A stretch of DNA of 64,000 bases from Enterobacter cloacae (GCF_013375935.1 NZ_CP056117.1:124001-188000), one strand, 5' to 3'; shown: positions 1 through 15,777, counted from the first letter of the stretch. Made by a program: numbers and translations. Notes: generated by a model from the sequence alone, not told the origin.

Positions 1-231
1 GGTAGAACCATCACGCTGTAAACGCTGCATTTTAGACTGAAGATCGCCTTCCATACGTTGCAGCTCGCTCGCACGGCCTTTGAATTCGTTTTCCAGCGTT
101 GCAGAAACACCGGTTTTCTGTGCAACCTGCTGGAACAAATTACCCATGTTGACGATTGCAATTTTGTCCGCTGCCTGAGCGGAAGTTGCCATCGCTAAAC
201 CGAGACCTGCAGCTAATAACCACTTTTTCAC
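1..231 (-). CDS. skp: Periplasmic chaperone Skp (OmpH), N-terminal part, cut by the window edge
   Basis: The first 77 codons are present; the gene runs off the left edge. Skp is a trimeric periplasmic holdase that carries unfolded outer-membrane proteins to the Bam complex. The start is GTG at 231, giving [20 protein letters not shown], a typical Sec signal peptide cleaved near residue 20, followed by [10 protein letters not shown], the beginning of the mature protein in E. coli. The following Glu/Lys/Gln-rich sequence is the start of the long coiled-coil arm. It lies 123 bp downstream of bamA on the same strand, the usual order in enterobacteria, where it belongs to the bamA-skp-lpxD cluster. 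Confidence 0.96.
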   Translation of the reverse strand, partial: MKKWLLAAGLGLAMATSAQAADKIAIVNMGNLFQQVAQKTGVSATLENEFKGRASELQRMEGDLQSKMQRLQRDGST

Positions 232-354
232 AATTAACTCCTTACCATCCCATTGGCACCCGAGGGGTGCCGTTCTTTGCGTGGCAAGGCGACCGTGTTA
301 CCGATCGCCGGTTGTCAGCGCTACACTGCCAACGCATTCCTTTGCAGCGGATTA

Positions 355-2772
355 TTACCAGGTTTTACCAATGTTAAACTGGAACTGCTCCGCTTTGTCT
401 CCATCGTATTTCTTGAACGGCTGGGCGTAGGAGAAGACCAACGGCCCCAGCGGTGACATCCATTGTAATGCGATACCTGCGGACATGCGAATATTGCCCG
501 GATCGCTGTAGTCTGGAACTCCCGCAGCACGCATCTGGGCGGTGTTCTCCCAGTTGGTGTCCCACACCGTACCAGCATCCATAAAGAAGGAGGTACGGAC
601 AGAGTTCGCGTACTTGTCGCTGATAAACGGCGTCGGCGTGATGAACTCGAGGCTCGCCACGGCCATGGCGTTACCGCCTACAGCGTCATCAGAGCTACAG
701 ACCTGTTTTGAATCACGGCTTGCGCAGTTATCTTCGTCATTACCGCCGTAATACACCGCTTTCGGACCGATGTTATTAGACTGGAAGCCGCGCACGGTGC
801 TTGAACCACCGGCGTAGAAGTTCTCATAGAACGGCAGCTCTTTGCTTCCGATACCGTCACCGTAGCCCCAACGGGTACGTCCCAGAACGACCCACTTGTG
901 ATCGTCATCAATTGGGAAGTAGGACGCCGTATCCAGCGTAACCTTATAGAACTCGTTATCAGAGCCAGGAATGGTCACTTTACCGTTCAGGTTGACGCGT
1001 GAACCTTCCGTCGGGAAGAAGCCACGGTCAAGGCGGTTGTAGGTCCAACCGTAGTTGAAGGTGAAGTCATCCGCAGCGAAACCGTTGTTATCGCTGGACG
1101 TACTTGCCGACTGACCGATAGAGTCCAGATAACGCCACATCGCCACCTGCGGTTGCATGTTGGACAGGTCGTTATGCACGTAACCTAAACCAGCACGCAG
1201 GGTGTTGTATTCGTTAACCGGGAAGCCGAGCGTACCGTCCAGACCGTAACTCTTGTTGGTATACGTAGAGAGGTCCGCGTCGTCCGCTTTAAAGTCGTTG
1301 TAGAAGATACGACCGCCCAAGCTTACACCGTCAACGGTGAAGTATGGGTTAGTTACGGAGAACTCAGAGTAGGTCTGGTAGTCGTTTTTGGTCCCGTTGA
1401 TACCGACAGAGTAACCTGTACCCAGCCAGTTATCCTGCTGAACACCGACCTGGAAGCTCACGCCGCTTTCAGTACCGTAACCGACACCGAAGTTGAAGCT
1501 ACCGGCGTTACGCTCTTTGACTTTATAAACGACATCAACCTGATCCGGACGGCCCGGAACGCGCTGAGTATCGGTATCGACCGTTTCAAAGTAGCCCAGA
1601 CGGTTCAGACGCTCTTTACCCTGGTCTACCAGATCGCTACCCAGCCATGCCCCTTCCATCTGGCGCATTTCGCGACGCAGAACGGAGTCTTTGGAGGTAT
1701 CGTTGCCTTCGAAGCGGATCTTACGCACGTAGAAACGGTTGCCCGCATCAACGTTAACGTGAAGCTTAACGGTTTTATCCGTGTCGTTGATTTCCGGCTG
1801 CGTTTGTACGCGCGGGTAAGCATAACCATAACGGCCGAGCAGCTTCTTAATGCTGTCTTCCATTTTGGTGACTTTGGAGCCGCTATAGAGATCGCCTGGC
1901 TGAATTTTGGTCAGGGATTCAATTTCAGCCGAATGCCCTGCCAGGTTTCCACTTACCTCTACACCTGAAAGCGTGTACTTATCGCCTTCTGTGATGTTAA
2001 CGGTAATGTAGATACCTTTTTTGTCCGGCGTCAGGCTCACCTGAGTTGAATCGATATTGAAGCGGGCGTAACCGCGATCCAGATAGTAGCTGCGCAGGGT
2101 TTCAAGGTCGCCCGCCAGCTTCTGTTTCTGGTATTTACGATCGCCCACCACGTTCCACCACGGCACTTCGTCCCGCAGCTGGAAGTTGGAGATCAGTTCG
2201 TCGGTGCTGAACGCGTGGTTCCCCACGATGTTGATCTGCTGGATCTTCGCAGAAACACCTTCCTGGAAGACCAGTTTCAGGTCAACACGGTTACGCGGCA
2301 GCGGAGTAACAACCGCCTTCACGCTCGCGCTGTATTTACCGACGCTGTAGTAGAAGTCTTCCAGACCTTTTTCAATGTCTGCAAGGGTAGTGCGGTCCAG
2401 AGATTCCCCCACACGAACACCCGATGCCTCAAGGTTTTGCTTGAGCATGTCATCTTTCACCGACTTGTTGCCGGAGAAAGTGATGCTGGCAATCGTTGGA
2501 CGTTCTTTTACCTGAACCACCAGCGTATCACCATCGCGCAGGACGCGAACGTCCTCAAAGTTGCCGGTGGCAAACAGAGCACGGATGGTGTTACTGATAT
2601 CTTCATCATTAACCGTATCGCCGGGGCGCACAGGCATACTGAGGAGGGCCGCACCAACGGCGACACGCTGAAGGCCTTCGAAATGAATGTCTTTCACTAC
2701 GAACCCGTCAGCACCGTATACGGTGGCGCTGCTAAACAGCAGCGACGCTATGAGCAACTTTTTCATCGCCAT
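355..2772 (-). CDS. bamA: Outer membrane protein assembly factor BamA
   Basis: BamA is the essential barrel of the Bam complex that inserts beta-barrel proteins into the outer membrane. The protein has 805 residues (E. coli 810). It begins [20 protein letters not shown], a Sec signal peptide, followed by five POTRA domains (about 21-420) and a 16-strand barrel. The family-defining VRGF motif of loop L6 is at about residues 660-663, and the chain ends in W. The two loop cysteines in [10 protein letters not shown] shortly after VRGF are retained, but this loop is a few residues shorter than in E. coli, which explains the length difference. It follows rseP by 31 bp. Confidence 0.98.
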   Translation of the reverse strand: MAMKKLLIASLLFSSATVYGADGFVVKDIHFEGLQRVAVGAALLSMPVRPGDTVNDEDISNTIRALFATGNFEDVRVLRDGDTLVVQVKERPTIASITFSGNKSVKDDMLKQNLEASGVRVGESLDRTTLADIEKGLEDFYYSVGKYSASVKAVVTPLPRNRVDLKLVFQEGVSAKIQQINIVGNHAFSTDELISNFQLRDEVPWWNVVGDRKYQKQKLAGDLETLRSYYLDRGYARFNIDSTQVSLTPDKKGIYITVNITEGDKYTLSGVEVSGNLAGHSAEIESLTKIQPGDLYSGSKVTKMEDSIKKLLGRYGYAYPRVQTQPEINDTDKTVKLHVNVDAGNRFYVRKIRFEGNDTSKDSVLRREMRQMEGAWLGSDLVDQGKERLNRLGYFETVDTDTQRVPGRPDQVDVVYKVKERNAGSFNFGVGYGTESGVSFQVGVQQDNWLGTGYSVGINGTKNDYQTYSEFSVTNPYFTVDGVSLGGRIFYNDFKADDADLSTYTNKSYGLDGTLGFPVNEYNTLRAGLGYVHNDLSNMQPQVAMWRYLDSIGQSASTSSDNNGFAADDFTFNYGWTYNRLDRGFFPTEGSRVNLNGKVTIPGSDNEFYKVTLDTASYFPIDDDHKWVVLGRTRWGYGDGIGSKELPFYENFYAGGSSTVRGFQSNNIGPKAVYYGGNDEDNCASRDSKQVCSSDDAVGGNAMAVASLEFITPTPFISDKYANSVRTSFFMDAGTVWDTNWENTAQMRAAGVPDYSDPGNIRMSAGIALQWMSPLGPLVFSYAQPFKKYDGDKAEQFQFNIGKTW

Positions 2773-2803
2773 CGTTATTATGCGTTCTTCCTAACTAACT
2801 CTC

Positions 2804-4156
2804 TTACAACCGAGAGAAATCATTGAAAAGTGCAAGCCCCATTAACAGCACCAGCAAAATCGAGCCAATGCGATAACTAAAGTCTTGAACTCGCTCGGAT
2901 ACCGGTCCGCCTTTTAGCTTTTCGATCGCTAAAAACAGCAGATGGCCCCCATCTAACACGGGAAGCGGGAACAGGTTGATTATCCCCAGGTTCACGCTAA
3001 TCAGCGCAAGGAACATGAGATAGTAAATCACCCCGAACTCCGCTGACATCCCAGCCCCCTGAGCAATCGAAATTGGCCCACTGAGGTTGTTCAGTTTGAC
3101 ATCACCGGTAATCAGTTTCCCCAACATGTTGACCGTTAGCTTCATCAGCTGCCATGTTTTATCCGTGGCCTCAACGATGGCGCTAAACGGCCCATACTGG
3201 CGTATTGTCTTGTACTCGTCTGGCAGTGGGATCACTTTCGGCACGACGCCAGCAAACCCTTCCGCCTTACCGCTGCCCGATTTGGTATCCGGGGTGAGGG
3301 TCAGTGAGAGCGGACTCCCCTGCCTTTCCACTTCCAGCGCGAGCGGTCTGCCAGGATTATCGCGCACCAGAGTAACAAAGGTCATCCATTGTGTTAATGG
3401 CTGACCATTGACTTTAACGATCCTGTCACCCGCTTGTAAACCCGCTTTACTTGCCGCCGAATTGGCCTGTACTTCAGCTAATACCGGCTCGATCTGGGCA
3501 CCATGCGGTCGAATACCCAGTGCAGCGACAGGGTCCTCTTTGTCAGGCTCGAAGCTCCAGTGGCGTAAATCCAACACTTTATCCTGCCGCTGCTCGGAAC
3601 CAAATGGCGATACGCTGACGGTCGTCTGCTCATCACCAATTTTGGCAACCAGCTGTAACCTCACGGCATCCCAATCAGGGGTTTCGATACCATCAATCGC
3701 TTTAAGTTCCATCCCCGGTGTAATTTGCGCCGTCGCCGCAACAGAACCGGAGGTGATTTCACCCACAACCGGGCGTACGCCAGGCACGCCGATGATGAAT
3801 ACCAGCCAGTAGGCGAAGATAGCGAAGATGAAATTGGCTACCGGGCCGGCAGCGATGATGGCAGCACGTTGTCCAACGGTTTTGTTGTTAAACGCGCTGT
3901 GTCGAAGTTCCGGAGCGACAGGCTCGACGCGTTCGTCGAGCATTTTGACGTAGCCGCCCAGGGGAATCAGAGCAATGACAAACTCGGTGCCATGCTTATC
4001 GGTGCGCTTCCAGAGCGATTTGCCAAAGCCAATCGAGAATCGCTCCACCCGTACACCACAGCGCCGGGCAACCCAGAAATGGCCAAATTCATGCACGGTA
4101 ATCAGTACACCCAGTGCAACAATGAACGCCGCCAGATTCCAGAGAATGCTCAGCAT
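2804..4156 (-). CDS. rseP: Site-2 intramembrane protease RseP
   Basis: RseP cleaves the anti-sigma factor RseA within the membrane after DegS has cut it, releasing sigma-E; it also clears signal-peptide remnants. The 450-residue protein has the zinc-protease motif HEFGH (H22, E23, H26) in the first membrane segment, tandem periplasmic PDZ domains (about 115-290), and the LDG motif with the third metal ligand D402 near the C terminus. The start [11 protein letters not shown] (ATG at 4156) is chosen over an upstream in-frame start because it matches the family length and places it 11 bp after cdsA. It lies between cdsA and bamA, as in E. coli. Confidence 0.97.
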   Translation of the reverse strand: MLSILWNLAAFIVALGVLITVHEFGHFWVARRCGVRVERFSIGFGKSLWKRTDKHGTEFVIALIPLGGYVKMLDERVEPVAPELRHSAFNNKTVGQRAAIIAAGPVANFIFAIFAYWLVFIIGVPGVRPVVGEITSGSVAATAQITPGMELKAIDGIETPDWDAVRLQLVAKIGDEQTTVSVSPFGSEQRQDKVLDLRHWSFEPDKEDPVAALGIRPHGAQIEPVLAEVQANSAASKAGLQAGDRIVKVNGQPLTQWMTFVTLVRDNPGRPLALEVERQGSPLSLTLTPDTKSGSGKAEGFAGVVPKVIPLPDEYKTIRQYGPFSAIVEATDKTWQLMKLTVNMLGKLITGDVKLNNLSGPISIAQGAGMSAEFGVIYYLMFLALISVNLGIINLFPLPVLDGGHLLFLAIEKLKGGPVSERVQDFSYRIGSILLVLLMGLALFNDFSRL

Positions 4157-4167
4157 AAAACCTTCCG

Positions 4168-5025
4168 TTATATCGTCCCAAACACCAGTAAAAGCAGGCA
4201 AGCAAACACTGGAACAGCCGCTGTCAGGCTGTCAATGCGATCCAGTATTCCGCCATGTCCTGGAATCAGGTGACCACTGTCCTTAATCCCTGCTTCACGC
4301 TTAAACATACTCTCGGTTAAATCACCCAGTACCGATGCCAGCGCCGCGAAAATCGAACATACCAGCAGCGTTGAGGGTGCAACCTCCAGATTCGCCCAGA
4401 CGCCATAGCCCCAGGAGATGATCGCCGCCGTAAACAGGCCACCGATGAACCCTTGCCAGGTTTTACCCGGGGAAACTTTCGGCGCCAGTTTATGTTTGCC
4501 GAACAGTTTACCAAACATATAGGCCCCGGAGTCAGCCCCCCAGACGAGAATCATCACATAAAGCAGCCATAACGCACCGCTGTAGTGGTTTTCGTCATAG
4601 TGCCAGGCGCGCAGTGCGACCATGCCCCAGAAAAACGGCACAATGGTGAGCAGACCAAAAATAAGGCGCAACACCTTAGAGTTACGCCAGATTGCCGCAG
4701 AGCCAGGATAGAAAAGCACTAAAACAAGCGCAGCAATCCACCAGCCCAGCGAAATCCATAAGGATCCGGCCACCAGCGGCTGATGAACATCATGATGATA
4801 TTCAGGCAAGGTAAACAGCATCAGGGCCAGTAAAAAACCACAGAGTACCGCCAGCCATACCCGCTGCGTGCGCGAAGTAAAGCCGCTAAGCTGCCCCCAT
4901 TCCCACGCGGCGAGCATACACACCACCAGCGTAACAATAGCGAATCCCACCGGCGGCAGCAAAAACAGCGCTGCGATGACGACGGGTATTAATACAAAAG
5001 CGGAAATCAGGCGATACTTCAGCAA
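4168..5025 (-). CDS. cdsA: Phosphatidate cytidylyltransferase CdsA
   Basis: CdsA makes CDP-diacylglycerol from phosphatidic acid and CTP, the branch point of phospholipid synthesis, in the inner membrane. The protein has 285 residues and multiple hydrophobic segments. The C-terminal family signature is visible as [18 protein letters not shown]. The start codon is TTG (rc of CAA at 5023-5025), giving [10 protein letters not shown] as in E. coli; no better ATG precedes it. It lies 12 bp downstream of ispU and 11 bp upstream of rseP, so these genes are probably co-transcribed. Confidence 0.96.
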   Translation of the reverse strand: MLKYRLISAFVLIPVVIAALFLLPPVGFAIVTLVVCMLAAWEWGQLSGFTSRTQRVWLAVLCGFLLALMLFTLPEYHHDVHQPLVAGSLWISLGWWIAALVLVLFYPGSAAIWRNSKVLRLIFGLLTIVPFFWGMVALRAWHYDENHYSGALWLLYVMILVWGADSGAYMFGKLFGKHKLAPKVSPGKTWQGFIGGLFTAAIISWGYGVWANLEVAPSTLLVCSIFAALASVLGDLTESMFKREAGIKDSGHLIPGHGGILDRIDSLTAAVPVFACLLLLVFGTI

Positions 5026-5037
5026 AAGCTACCCCCA

Positions 5038-5796
5038 TCAGGCGTTATCGCCACCAGGCTCGGTGCCGCCGAAACGACGCTCTCGATTGGCAAAGGCATG
5101 CAGCGCACCTTCAAAGTCTTGTTCATCAAAATCTGGCCAAAGAACATCAGTAAAGTAAAGTTCGGCGTAGGCAATTTGCCACAGCAAAAAGTTACTTATG
5201 CGATGTTCCCCCCCTGTTCTTATAACCAAATCCACGGGTGCCAGTTCATTCATGCAGATTTGCTGACTCAGCGCCTCTTCATCAATCTGGTCAGGTCTTA
5301 ACAGCCCTTCCTGAACCTGCTCAGCCAAATGCCGAACACCCTGGATAATATCCCAGCGTCCGCCGTAATTCGCCGCGATATTGAGCGTCAGGCCGGTATT
5401 GTTTTCCGTCAGCGCTTCTGCTTTGCGAATCCGTTCCTGCAGACGTGAGTTAAATCGACTGGTATCGCCAATAATACGCAGGCGGACGTTGTGGCGGTGC
5501 AGGCTTTTTACTTCACTATCGAGCGCCCACACGAACAGTTCCATCAGCGCCGTCACTTCCTGCGCAGGTCGATTCCAGTTTTCACTGCTAAAAGCATAGA
5601 GCGTTAACGCATCAATGCCGTTATTGGCGGCAAAAGAAACGGCGCGGCGAACGGATTTCGCCCCAGCTTTATGCCCAAAGGCTCGTATCTTCCCTTGTCT
5701 TTTCGCCCAGCGGCCGTTGCCATCCATGATGATTGCAACATGACGACAGCCATGTGCTGGCAAGTTTTCGCTTATTGGTTGATTCGCAGACAACAT
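5038..5796 (-). CDS. ispU: Undecaprenyl diphosphate synthase (cis-prenyltransferase)
   Basis: IspU (UppS) extends farnesyl diphosphate with eight isopentenyl units to C55 undecaprenyl diphosphate, the lipid carrier for peptidoglycan and O-antigen. The 252-residue protein shows the cis-prenyltransferase motif [12 protein letters not shown] with the catalytic Asp at residue 25, and the C-terminal [15 protein letters not shown] and E-L-Y-F motifs. It is followed closely by cdsA. A dxr-side terminator lies in the 185 bp upstream, so this gene probably has its own promoter there. Confidence 0.97.
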   Translation of the reverse strand: MLSANQPISENLPAHGCRHVAIIMDGNGRWAKRQGKIRAFGHKAGAKSVRRAVSFAANNGIDALTLYAFSSENWNRPAQEVTALMELFVWALDSEVKSLHRHNVRLRIIGDTSRFNSRLQERIRKAEALTENNTGLTLNIAANYGGRWDIIQGVRHLAEQVQEGLLRPDQIDEEALSQQICMNELAPVDLVIRTGGEHRISNFLLWQIAYAELYFTDVLWPDFDEQDFEGALHAFANRERRFGGTEPGGDNA

Positions 5797-5856
5797 AACG
5801 CGTTTTTAGTCCCTGAAAGGATTTAACGGTACACAGGAATACTGAAGCCTATACAT

Positions 5857-5884
5857 AAAAAAGCCGTGTCAAACCACGGCTTAC
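5857..5884 (-). terminator. Intrinsic terminator after dxr
   Basis: Read on the minus strand, AAGCCGTG, a short loop and CACGGCTT are followed by a run of six T. It lies about 100 bp past the dxr stop and before ispU. Confidence 0.75.
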
Positions 5885-5981
5885 CTGACCACTTAAAGCC
5901 AAATACCTGCGATCAGGTGGCGCAGACTATATCACCGAAGCCCAACGCTAACAAATAGCACGACGACTAGTGATTGCTTTA

Positions 5982-7181
5982 TCACCAGCTTGCGAGACGT
6001 GTCACTTGTTTACGCGCAACACTGCGTGCCTGTGCATCAACCGCCAGCACCTCTTCCACGCTCTGTGGCTCACGCAAATCCATCATCTCCAGCACGGATA
6101 AATTCAACGCGGCGATGTCGGTAAAGCGGATCTGCTGATTCAGGAATGCTTCAACGGTCACTTCATTGGCAGCATTGAGTGCGGTTGTCGCCGCTTGCCC
6201 CCGATCGAAAGCCGTCATCGCCAGTTTCAGGCACGGATAACGGTCGTAATCAGGCTCGCTAAACGTCAGTGAAGTCAGCTTGCTAAAATCGAGGGGCTTT
6301 ACCCCCGACTTCACGCGGTTCGGCCACGCCATTGTATGAGCAATCGGCGTGCGCATATCCGGTTCGCCCAGCTGAGCCAGCACGCTGCCGTCCTGATAGC
6401 GCACCATTGAATGAATCACCGACTGCGGGTGTATCAGCACTTCCATCTGTTTCGCTGACGCATTGAACAGCCAGCGAGCTTCAATGTATTCCAGACCTTT
6501 GTTCATCATGGTGGCCGAATCGACGGAGATCTTACGCCCCATTGACCAGTTTGGATGACGACACGCCTGATCGGGCGTCATTGCGCTCAGTTCAGACAGT
6601 GGCGTTTCACGGAACGGGCCACCAGACCCGGTAAGCAAAATCGATACAACGCCATTCTGCTCCAGGTCAGCGTACCCCAGGTTTTGCTGAAAAGGTTGAG
6701 GTAAACTCTGAAAAATCGCGTTGTGCTCGCTATCGACCGGCAAAAGACGCGCCCCACGCTGTTTTACCGCCTCCATAAACAGGCGGCCGCAGGTCACCAG
6801 CGACTCTTTGTTCGCCAGCAGAACATCTTTCCCCGCATCTATAGCGGCAAGCGTCGGCAGAAGACCCGCCGCCCCGACGATTGCCGCCATCACCTGATCA
6901 ACCTCATCCAGCGCCGCCATATCGCAAGCCGCCTGCTGCCCGCTAAGCACCTCGGTGCGGCTGCCCTGCTCCTGCAACAGCGCTTTCACCCGCCGGGCGC
7001 TCTCTTCATCATCCATCACCGCAAAACGGGGAGTAAACTCCAGGCACTGCTCGACCATTCGCTGCACGTTTTTCCCGGCCACGAGCGCGGTCACGGTATA
7101 GCTGTCAGGATTATGGCGAACAACGTCGAGAGTGCTGCAACCGATAGAGCCGGTCGAGCCGAGAAGAGTTAGATGCTTCAT
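5982..7181 (-). CDS. dxr: 1-Deoxy-D-xylulose 5-phosphate reductoisomerase
   Basis: Dxr (IspC) converts DXP to 2-C-methyl-D-erythritol 4-phosphate, the first committed step of the MEP isoprenoid pathway, using NADPH and a divalent metal. The 399-residue protein starts [14 protein letters not shown] with the Rossmann glycine motif, and has the substrate and metal region around [20 protein letters not shown], and [10 protein letters not shown]. Its product pathway feeds IspU, encoded next. It is upstream of ispU and downstream of frr on the same strand. Confidence 0.97.
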   Translation of the reverse strand: MKHLTLLGSTGSIGCSTLDVVRHNPDSYTVTALVAGKNVQRMVEQCLEFTPRFAVMDDEESARRVKALLQEQGSRTEVLSGQQAACDMAALDEVDQVMAAIVGAAGLLPTLAAIDAGKDVLLANKESLVTCGRLFMEAVKQRGARLLPVDSEHNAIFQSLPQPFQQNLGYADLEQNGVVSILLTGSGGPFRETPLSELSAMTPDQACRHPNWSMGRKISVDSATMMNKGLEYIEARWLFNASAKQMEVLIHPQSVIHSMVRYQDGSVLAQLGEPDMRTPIAHTMAWPNRVKSGVKPLDFSKLTSLTFSEPDYDRYPCLKLAMTAFDRGQAATTALNAANEVTVEAFLNQQIRFTDIAALNLSVLEMMDLREPQSVEEVLAVDAQARSVARKQVTRLASW

Positions 7182-7208
7182 GAGATGCCCAAAGTTTGAC
7201 CAGATAAA

Positions 7209-7256
7209 AGCAAAACGCCGCCAGCAAGACTTAATGTCCTTCTGAACGGCGTTTAT
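7209..7256 (-). terminator. Probable terminator after frr
   Basis: AAACGCCG and CGGCGTTT form the outer stem around a 30-nt insert that can itself pair partly (AAGAC/GTCCTT). On the minus strand the stem is followed by only a short T stretch, so strength is uncertain. Confidence 0.5.
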
Positions 7257-7272
7257 CAGTGTACAGCGAAAA

Positions 7273-7830
7273 TCAGAACTGCATCAGTTCCGCTTCTTTT
7301 TCTGCCAGCGCCGCATCAATTTTCTTGATAGCAGCATCAGTCATTTTCTGAATATCGTCCTGTGAACGACGATCGTCGTCTTCGCTGATCTCTTTTTCTT
7401 TCAGCAGCGCTTTCACTTTATCGTTCGCATCACGGCGCACGTTACGTACGGAAACGCGACCCTGCTCAGCTTCACCGCGCACGACTTTAATCAGGTCTTT
7501 ACGACGCTCTTCCGTCAGCGGAGGCAGTGGAACGCGAATGTCCGCGCCCGCTGAGCTTGGGTTCAGACCCAGGTCAGATGCCATGATCGCTTTCTCAACG
7601 GCCGGGCTCATAGAGCGATCGAATACGTTGATTTTCAGGGTACGGGTGTCTTCTACCGTCACGCTCGCCAGCTGACGCAGCGGCGTTGGCGTACCGTAAT
7701 ATTCAACGATGATGCCATCCAGCAGGCTTGGGGAAGCGCGGCCAGTACGGATTTTGCTGATTTGGTTTTTGAACGCTTCAACGCATTTGTCCATGCGTAC
7801 TTCAGCATCTTTTCTGATGTCGTTAATCAC
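7273..7830 (-). CDS. frr: Ribosome recycling factor
   Basis: RRF, with EF-G, splits post-termination ribosomes so that they can be reused. The 185-residue protein has the normal length and contains the family's [13 protein letters not shown] region near the N terminus and a long helical C-terminal part rich in Lys/Glu. The start is GTG at 7830 (GTG ATT AAC GAC). It follows pyrH by 167 bp, with a promoter-like region between them. Confidence 0.97.
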   Translation of the reverse strand: MINDIRKDAEVRMDKCVEAFKNQISKIRTGRASPSLLDGIIVEYYGTPTPLRQLASVTVEDTRTLKINVFDRSMSPAVEKAIMASDLGLNPSSAGADIRVPLPPLTEERRKDLIKVVRGEAEQGRVSVRNVRRDANDKVKALLKEKEISEDDDRRSQDDIQKMTDAAIKKIDAALAEKEAELMQF

Positions 7831-7939
7831 GTTACGAATCCTTGAAAACTTGTCTCAGGCAGACTATCCGCCAGCACAGCACTACAGGTGTGCTAAGTAT
7901 AGTCGCGTTTAATTCATGACAACGCCAAAGGCGTGTCCG

Positions 7940-7976
7940 GGTAAGATACCACTACAAAATAAAGCGGAATCTTACC
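7940..7976. repeat. 8-bp inverted repeat between pyrH and frr
   Basis: GGTAAGAT (7940-7947) and ATCTTACC (7969-7976) are perfect inverted copies separated by 21 bp, just downstream of the pyrH stop. There is no T run, so it is not a convincing terminator; it may be a regulatory site or mRNA structure in front of frr. Confidence 0.4.
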
Positions 7977-7997
7977 TGTATTTATCGCCGACGGAAA

Positions 7998-8723
7998 TTA
8001 TTCCGTGATCAAAGTGCCTTCTTTTTCGCCCATTACAACGCGACGCAGCGCGCCAGGCTTGTTCATGTTGAAGACACGAATCGGCAGTTTGTGGTCACGA
8101 GCCAGCGTAAAGGCGGCAAGATCCATCACTTTCAGCTCTTTATCCAGCACTTCGCTATAGCTCAGCTGATCGTACATGGTCGCAGACGGATCTTTTGCCG
8201 GATCGGCAGTAAACACGCCATCCACTTTGGTCGCCTTCAGCACCACATCGGCTTCAATTTCGATACCGCGCAGGCAGGCGGCGGAATCGGTGGTAAAGAA
8301 CGGGTTACCCGTACCGGCGGAGAGGATCACCACGCGGTTGTTGCGCAGCAGGCTAATGGCTTCTGCCCAGCTGTAGTTATCGCATACGCCATTCAGGGGA
8401 ATAGCGGACATCAGGCGGGCGTTCACATAGGCGCGATGAAGCGCATCACGCATCGCCAGGCCATTCATCACGGTTGCCAGCATCCCCATGTGGTCGCCCA
8501 CAACGCGGTTCATCCCCGCTTTCGCCAGACCAGCACCACGGAAAAGGTTGCCACCGCCAATGACCACGCCAACCTGAATACCCAGTTCGACAAGTTCTTT
8601 GATTTCCTGTGCCATGCGATCAAGGATGCTTGCGTCAATACCGAAGCCTTCCGATCCCTGCAGCGCTTCGCCACTCAGCTTAAGCAGAATGCGTTTGTAC
8701 ACGGGTTTTGCATTGGTAGCCAT
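7998..8723 (-). CDS. pyrH: Uridylate kinase
   Basis: PyrH phosphorylates UMP to UDP with ATP in pyrimidine nucleotide synthesis; it is a hexameric amino acid kinase family enzyme activated by GTP and inhibited by UTP. The 241-residue protein shows [12 protein letters not shown] at the N terminus, the GGGNLFRG loop, and the acceptor-binding [17 protein letters not shown] segment. It lies between tsf and frr, the usual enterobacterial order rpsB-tsf-pyrH-frr. Confidence 0.97.
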   Translation of the reverse strand: MATNAKPVYKRILLKLSGEALQGSEGFGIDASILDRMAQEIKELVELGIQVGVVIGGGNLFRGAGLAKAGMNRVVGDHMGMLATVMNGLAMRDALHRAYVNARLMSAIPLNGVCDNYSWAEAISLLRNNRVVILSAGTGNPFFTTDSAACLRGIEIEADVVLKATKVDGVFTADPAKDPSATMYDQLSYSEVLDKELKVMDLAAFTLARDHKLPIRVFNMNKPGALRRVVMGEKEGTLITE

Positions 8724-8837
8724 GTTTCTTTCCTGAGACTGTCAACGATTAAGATGGGGGTTAATTCTGGCGACATGATATGTCGCATATCAGCACAGGG
8801 ATACAGCAACCTGTCTGATTTTCGTGTGACGGGTGAC

Positions 8838-8864
8838 AAAAAGAAGCCGCCCTCAGGCGGCTCC
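8838..8864 (-). terminator. Intrinsic terminator after tsf
   Basis: On the minus strand GAGCCGCC TGAG GGCGGCTTC is followed by TTTTTG, 10 bp past the tsf stop codon. Confidence 0.85.
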
Positions 8865-8874
8865 TTTTAAATCA

Positions 8875-9726
8875 TTAAGACTGCTTGGACATTGCTGCAA
8901 CTTCTGCTGCGAAGTCAGTCTCAACTTTCTCGATGCCTTCGCCCACTTCGAAGCGGATGAAGCCAGTCACGTCAGCGTTGTGCTCTTTCAGCAGCTGAGC
9001 AACAGACTTGCTTGGATCCATAACGAAAGGCTGGCCAGTCAGAGAAACTTCGCCGGTGAATTTCTTCATGCGGCCTTCAACCATTTTCTCTGCGATTTCT
9101 TTTGGCTTACCAGACTGCATCGCGATGTCCAGCTGAACCTGGTACTCTTTCTCAACGACTTCTGCAGATACGTCTTCTGGCTTAACGAATTCTGGTTTGC
9201 TTGCAGCGATGTGCATTGCCAGCTGCTTAACCAGCTCTTCGTCAGCGCCTTTAGCCGCAACCAGAACACCGATACGCGCGCCGTGCTGGTAAGAGCCCAG
9301 AACGTCACCTTCGAGAGAAGCAACGCGACGGATGTTGATGTTCTCACCGATTTTAGCAACCAGCGCAACACGCTCTTCTTCGAACTGTGCTTTCAGCACT
9401 TCAACGTCAGTGATTTTGCCTGCAACCGCTGCGTCCAGAACTTTGTTAGCAAATGCCTGGAAACCAGCATCTTTAGCAACGAAGTCAGTCTGGCAGTTAA
9501 CTTCCAGAATGATGCCGTAGTTGCCGTCGATTTTGGTGATGATCACGCCGTCAGCAGCAACGTTGCCTGCTTTCTTAGCTGCTTTGATCGCACCGGATTT
9601 ACGCATGTTTTCGATTGCCAGCTCGATGTCGCCGTTCGCTTCGGTCAGCGCTTTTTTGCAATCCATCATGCCTGCGCCAGTACGCTCACGCAGCTCTTTT
9701 ACCAGGGATGCGGTAATTTCAGCCAT
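8875..9726 (-). CDS. tsf: Elongation factor Ts
   Basis: EF-Ts is the guanine nucleotide exchange factor that regenerates EF-Tu-GTP. The 283-residue product (same as E. coli) starts [19 protein letters not shown] with the family TDF motif visible in [10 protein letters not shown]. The ATG at 9726 is chosen over an upstream in-frame start because it gives the conserved N terminus and is preceded by a GAGGA-type ribosome binding site. It is downstream of rpsB in the same operon, with an attenuating hairpin in between. Confidence 0.98.
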   Translation of the reverse strand: MAEITASLVKELRERTGAGMMDCKKALTEANGDIELAIENMRKSGAIKAAKKAGNVAADGVIITKIDGNYGIILEVNCQTDFVAKDAGFQAFANKVLDAAVAGKITDVEVLKAQFEEERVALVAKIGENINIRRVASLEGDVLGSYQHGARIGVLVAAKGADEELVKQLAMHIAASKPEFVKPEDVSAEVVEKEYQVQLDIAMQSGKPKEIAEKMVEGRMKKFTGEVSLTGQPFVMDPSKSVAQLLKEHNADVTGFIRFEVGEGIEKVETDFAAEVAAMSKQS

Positions 9727-9781
9727 TCTTAAATCCTCGGGAGATGTGAACTGCCCGGCCGGGGCCAAACAGTATAAATTG

Positions 9782-9806
9782 AAAAAAGGGGCCGATAATG
9801 GGCCCC
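9782..9806 (-). terminator. rpsB-tsf intergenic terminator/attenuator
   Basis: On the minus strand GGGGCC, a 7-nt loop and GGCCCC precede six T. It sits 37 bp past the rpsB stop and 55 bp before tsf, so it probably sets the ratio of S2 to EF-Ts rather than ending the operon. Confidence 0.8.
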
Positions 9807-9842
9807 TATTCATACACGGTACTAATAAGGGGTAAAACCTTA

Positions 9843-10770
<928 letters not shown>

Positions 10771-10836
10771 ATTGTTGGCTGAGTGTGCTGTTAATGATTC
10801 TCAATTTGGCACGGGGTGCGCCTGACTGATACCATT

Positions 10837-10873
10837 GACAATACTTACACTAGTATTGTCGAAAAAATCGACA
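10837..10873. repeat. Two overlapping inverted repeats in front of map
   Basis: GACAATACT (10837-10845) and AGTATTGTC (10852-10860) form a perfect 9-bp inverted repeat with a 6-bp spacer; its right end overlaps TGTCGA AAAAA TCGACA (10857-10873), a second perfect pair. They lie 17-53 bp upstream of the map start, overlapping a TTGACA -35-like hexamer at 10835-10840. Confidence 0.6.
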
Positions 10874-10889
10874 CCTATGGACAGATTAC

Positions 10890-14422
<3,533 letters not shown>

Positions 14423-14454
14423 CGTTTTTTTTAGTGAAATGGAAAGAGTAAACA

Positions 14455-15279
14455 ATGCAGCAGTTACAGAACGTTATTGAGTCCGCTTTTGAGCGTCGCG
14501 CCGAGATCACTCCGGCAAATGTGGATACCGTGACCCGTGAAGCGGTTAACCAGGTTATTTCCCTGCTGGATTCCGGCGCGCTGCGCGTGGCAGAAAAAAT
14601 CGACGGTCAGTGGGTTACTCATCAATGGCTGAAGAAAGCTGTACTGCTCTCTTTCCGTATCAACGATAACCAGGTTATCGACGGAGCAGAAAGCCGCTAC
14701 TTCGATAAAGTGCCAATGAAATTTGCGGATTACGACGAAGCGCGCTTCCAGAAAGAGGGCTTCCGCGTGGTGCCGCCTGCGGCGGTTCGCCAGGGCGCAT
14801 TCATCGCACGCAACACCGTGCTGATGCCATCCTACGTGAATATCGGTGCCTACGTTGACGAAGGCACCATGGTCGATACCTGGGCAACCGTGGGTTCATG
14901 CGCGCAGATTGGTAAAAACGTACACCTGTCCGGCGGCGTAGGCATCGGTGGCGTGCTGGAGCCGCTGCAGGCTAACCCAACCATCATTGAAGACAACTGC
15001 TTCATCGGCGCGCGTTCCGAAGTGGTTGAAGGCGTGATCGTAGAAGAAGGTTCCGTGATCTCCATGGGCGTCTACATCGGCCAGAGCACCCGCATTTACG
15101 ACCGCGAAACCGGTGAAGTTCACTACGGCCGCGTACCGGCCGGTTCCGTTGTGGTTTCCGGCAACCTGCCGTCTAAAGATGGCAAATACAGCCTCTACTG
15201 CGCGGTTATCGTGAAGAAGGTGGACGCCAAAACCCGCGGTAAAGTGGGCATCAACGAACTGCTGCGCACCATCGATTAA
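14455..15279 (+). CDS. dapD: Tetrahydrodipicolinate N-succinyltransferase
   Basis: DapD transfers succinyl from succinyl-CoA to tetrahydrodipicolinate in the lysine/diaminopimelate pathway, needed for peptidoglycan. The 274-residue protein has an N-terminal helical domain and a left-handed beta-helix with hexapeptide repeats (for example [19 protein letters not shown]). It follows glnD by 32 bp on the same strand, as in E. coli, and is followed directly by a strong terminator. Confidence 0.98.
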   Translation: MQQLQNVIESAFERRAEITPANVDTVTREAVNQVISLLDSGALRVAEKIDGQWVTHQWLKKAVLLSFRINDNQVIDGAESRYFDKVPMKFADYDEARFQKEGFRVVPPAAVRQGAFIARNTVLMPSYVNIGAYVDEGTMVDTWATVGSCAQIGKNVHLSGGVGIGGVLEPLQANPTIIEDNCFIGARSEVVEGVIVEEGSVISMGVYIGQSTRIYDRETGEVHYGRVPAGSVVVSGNLPSKDGKYSLYCAVIVKKVDAKTRGKVGINELLRTID

Positions 15280-15290
15280 TCAGGTATAAC

Positions 15291-15318
15291 AAAAAGCGGG
15301 GGCAACCCCGCTTTTTTT
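15291..15318 (+). terminator. Intrinsic terminator after dapD
   Basis: AAAAAGCGGGG, a GCAA tetraloop, CCCCGCTTTTTTT; 11 bp after the dapD stop. Confidence 0.92.
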
Positions 15319-15390
15319 ATATCCCGAGGTGGCGAAAATAGATTTTTTCGTTAATTATTCATAGGTTATGTTGAGATCAAGGGTACCGCT

Positions 15391-15777
15391 ATGTACGATA
15401 ATCTGAAAAGTCTGGGCATTACCAATCCTGATGAAATTGATCGTTATAGTCTCCGCCAGGAAGCCAATAACGATATTTTGAAAATCTATTTTCACAAAGA
15501 CAAAGGAGAGTTTTTCGCCAAAAGCGTGAAGTTTAAATACCCACGCCAGCGTAAGACCGTTGTCGCTGACGGTATCGGTCAGGGATATAAAGAAGTACAG
15601 GAAATCAGCCCTAACCTGCGCTATGTGATCGACGAGCTCGATCAGATTTGCCAGCGCGATCGCAGCGAAGTCGACCTCAAGCGTAAGATCCTTGACGATC
15701 TGCGTCACCTGGAAAGCGTTGTTACCCATAAGATCAGCGAGATTGAAGCGGATCTTGAGAAATTGACGCGGAAATAA
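15391..15777 (+). CDS. yaeH: YaeH, conserved protein of unknown function (DUF3461 family)
   Basis: This 128-residue protein starts [19 protein letters not shown] and matches the enterobacterial YaeH family in sequence and position (dapD-yaeH-cdaR). It has no signal peptide or membrane segment, is charged, and its C-terminal third ([31 protein letters not shown]) looks like a coiled coil. No enzymatic motif can be seen; the function is not established. It is convergent with cdaR. Confidence 0.9.
   Translation: MYDNLKSLGITNPDEIDRYSLRQEANNDILKIYFHKDKGEFFAKSVKFKYPRQRKTVVADGIGQGYKEVQEISPNLRYVIDELDQICQRDRSEVDLKRKILDDLRHLESVVTHKISEIEADLEKLTRK

Noticed and set aside
255..271. GGCACCC GAG GGGTGCC hairpin between bamA and skp as a terminator
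   Set aside because: No T run on the minus strand and the two genes are expected to be transcribed together; could be an mRNA structure only.
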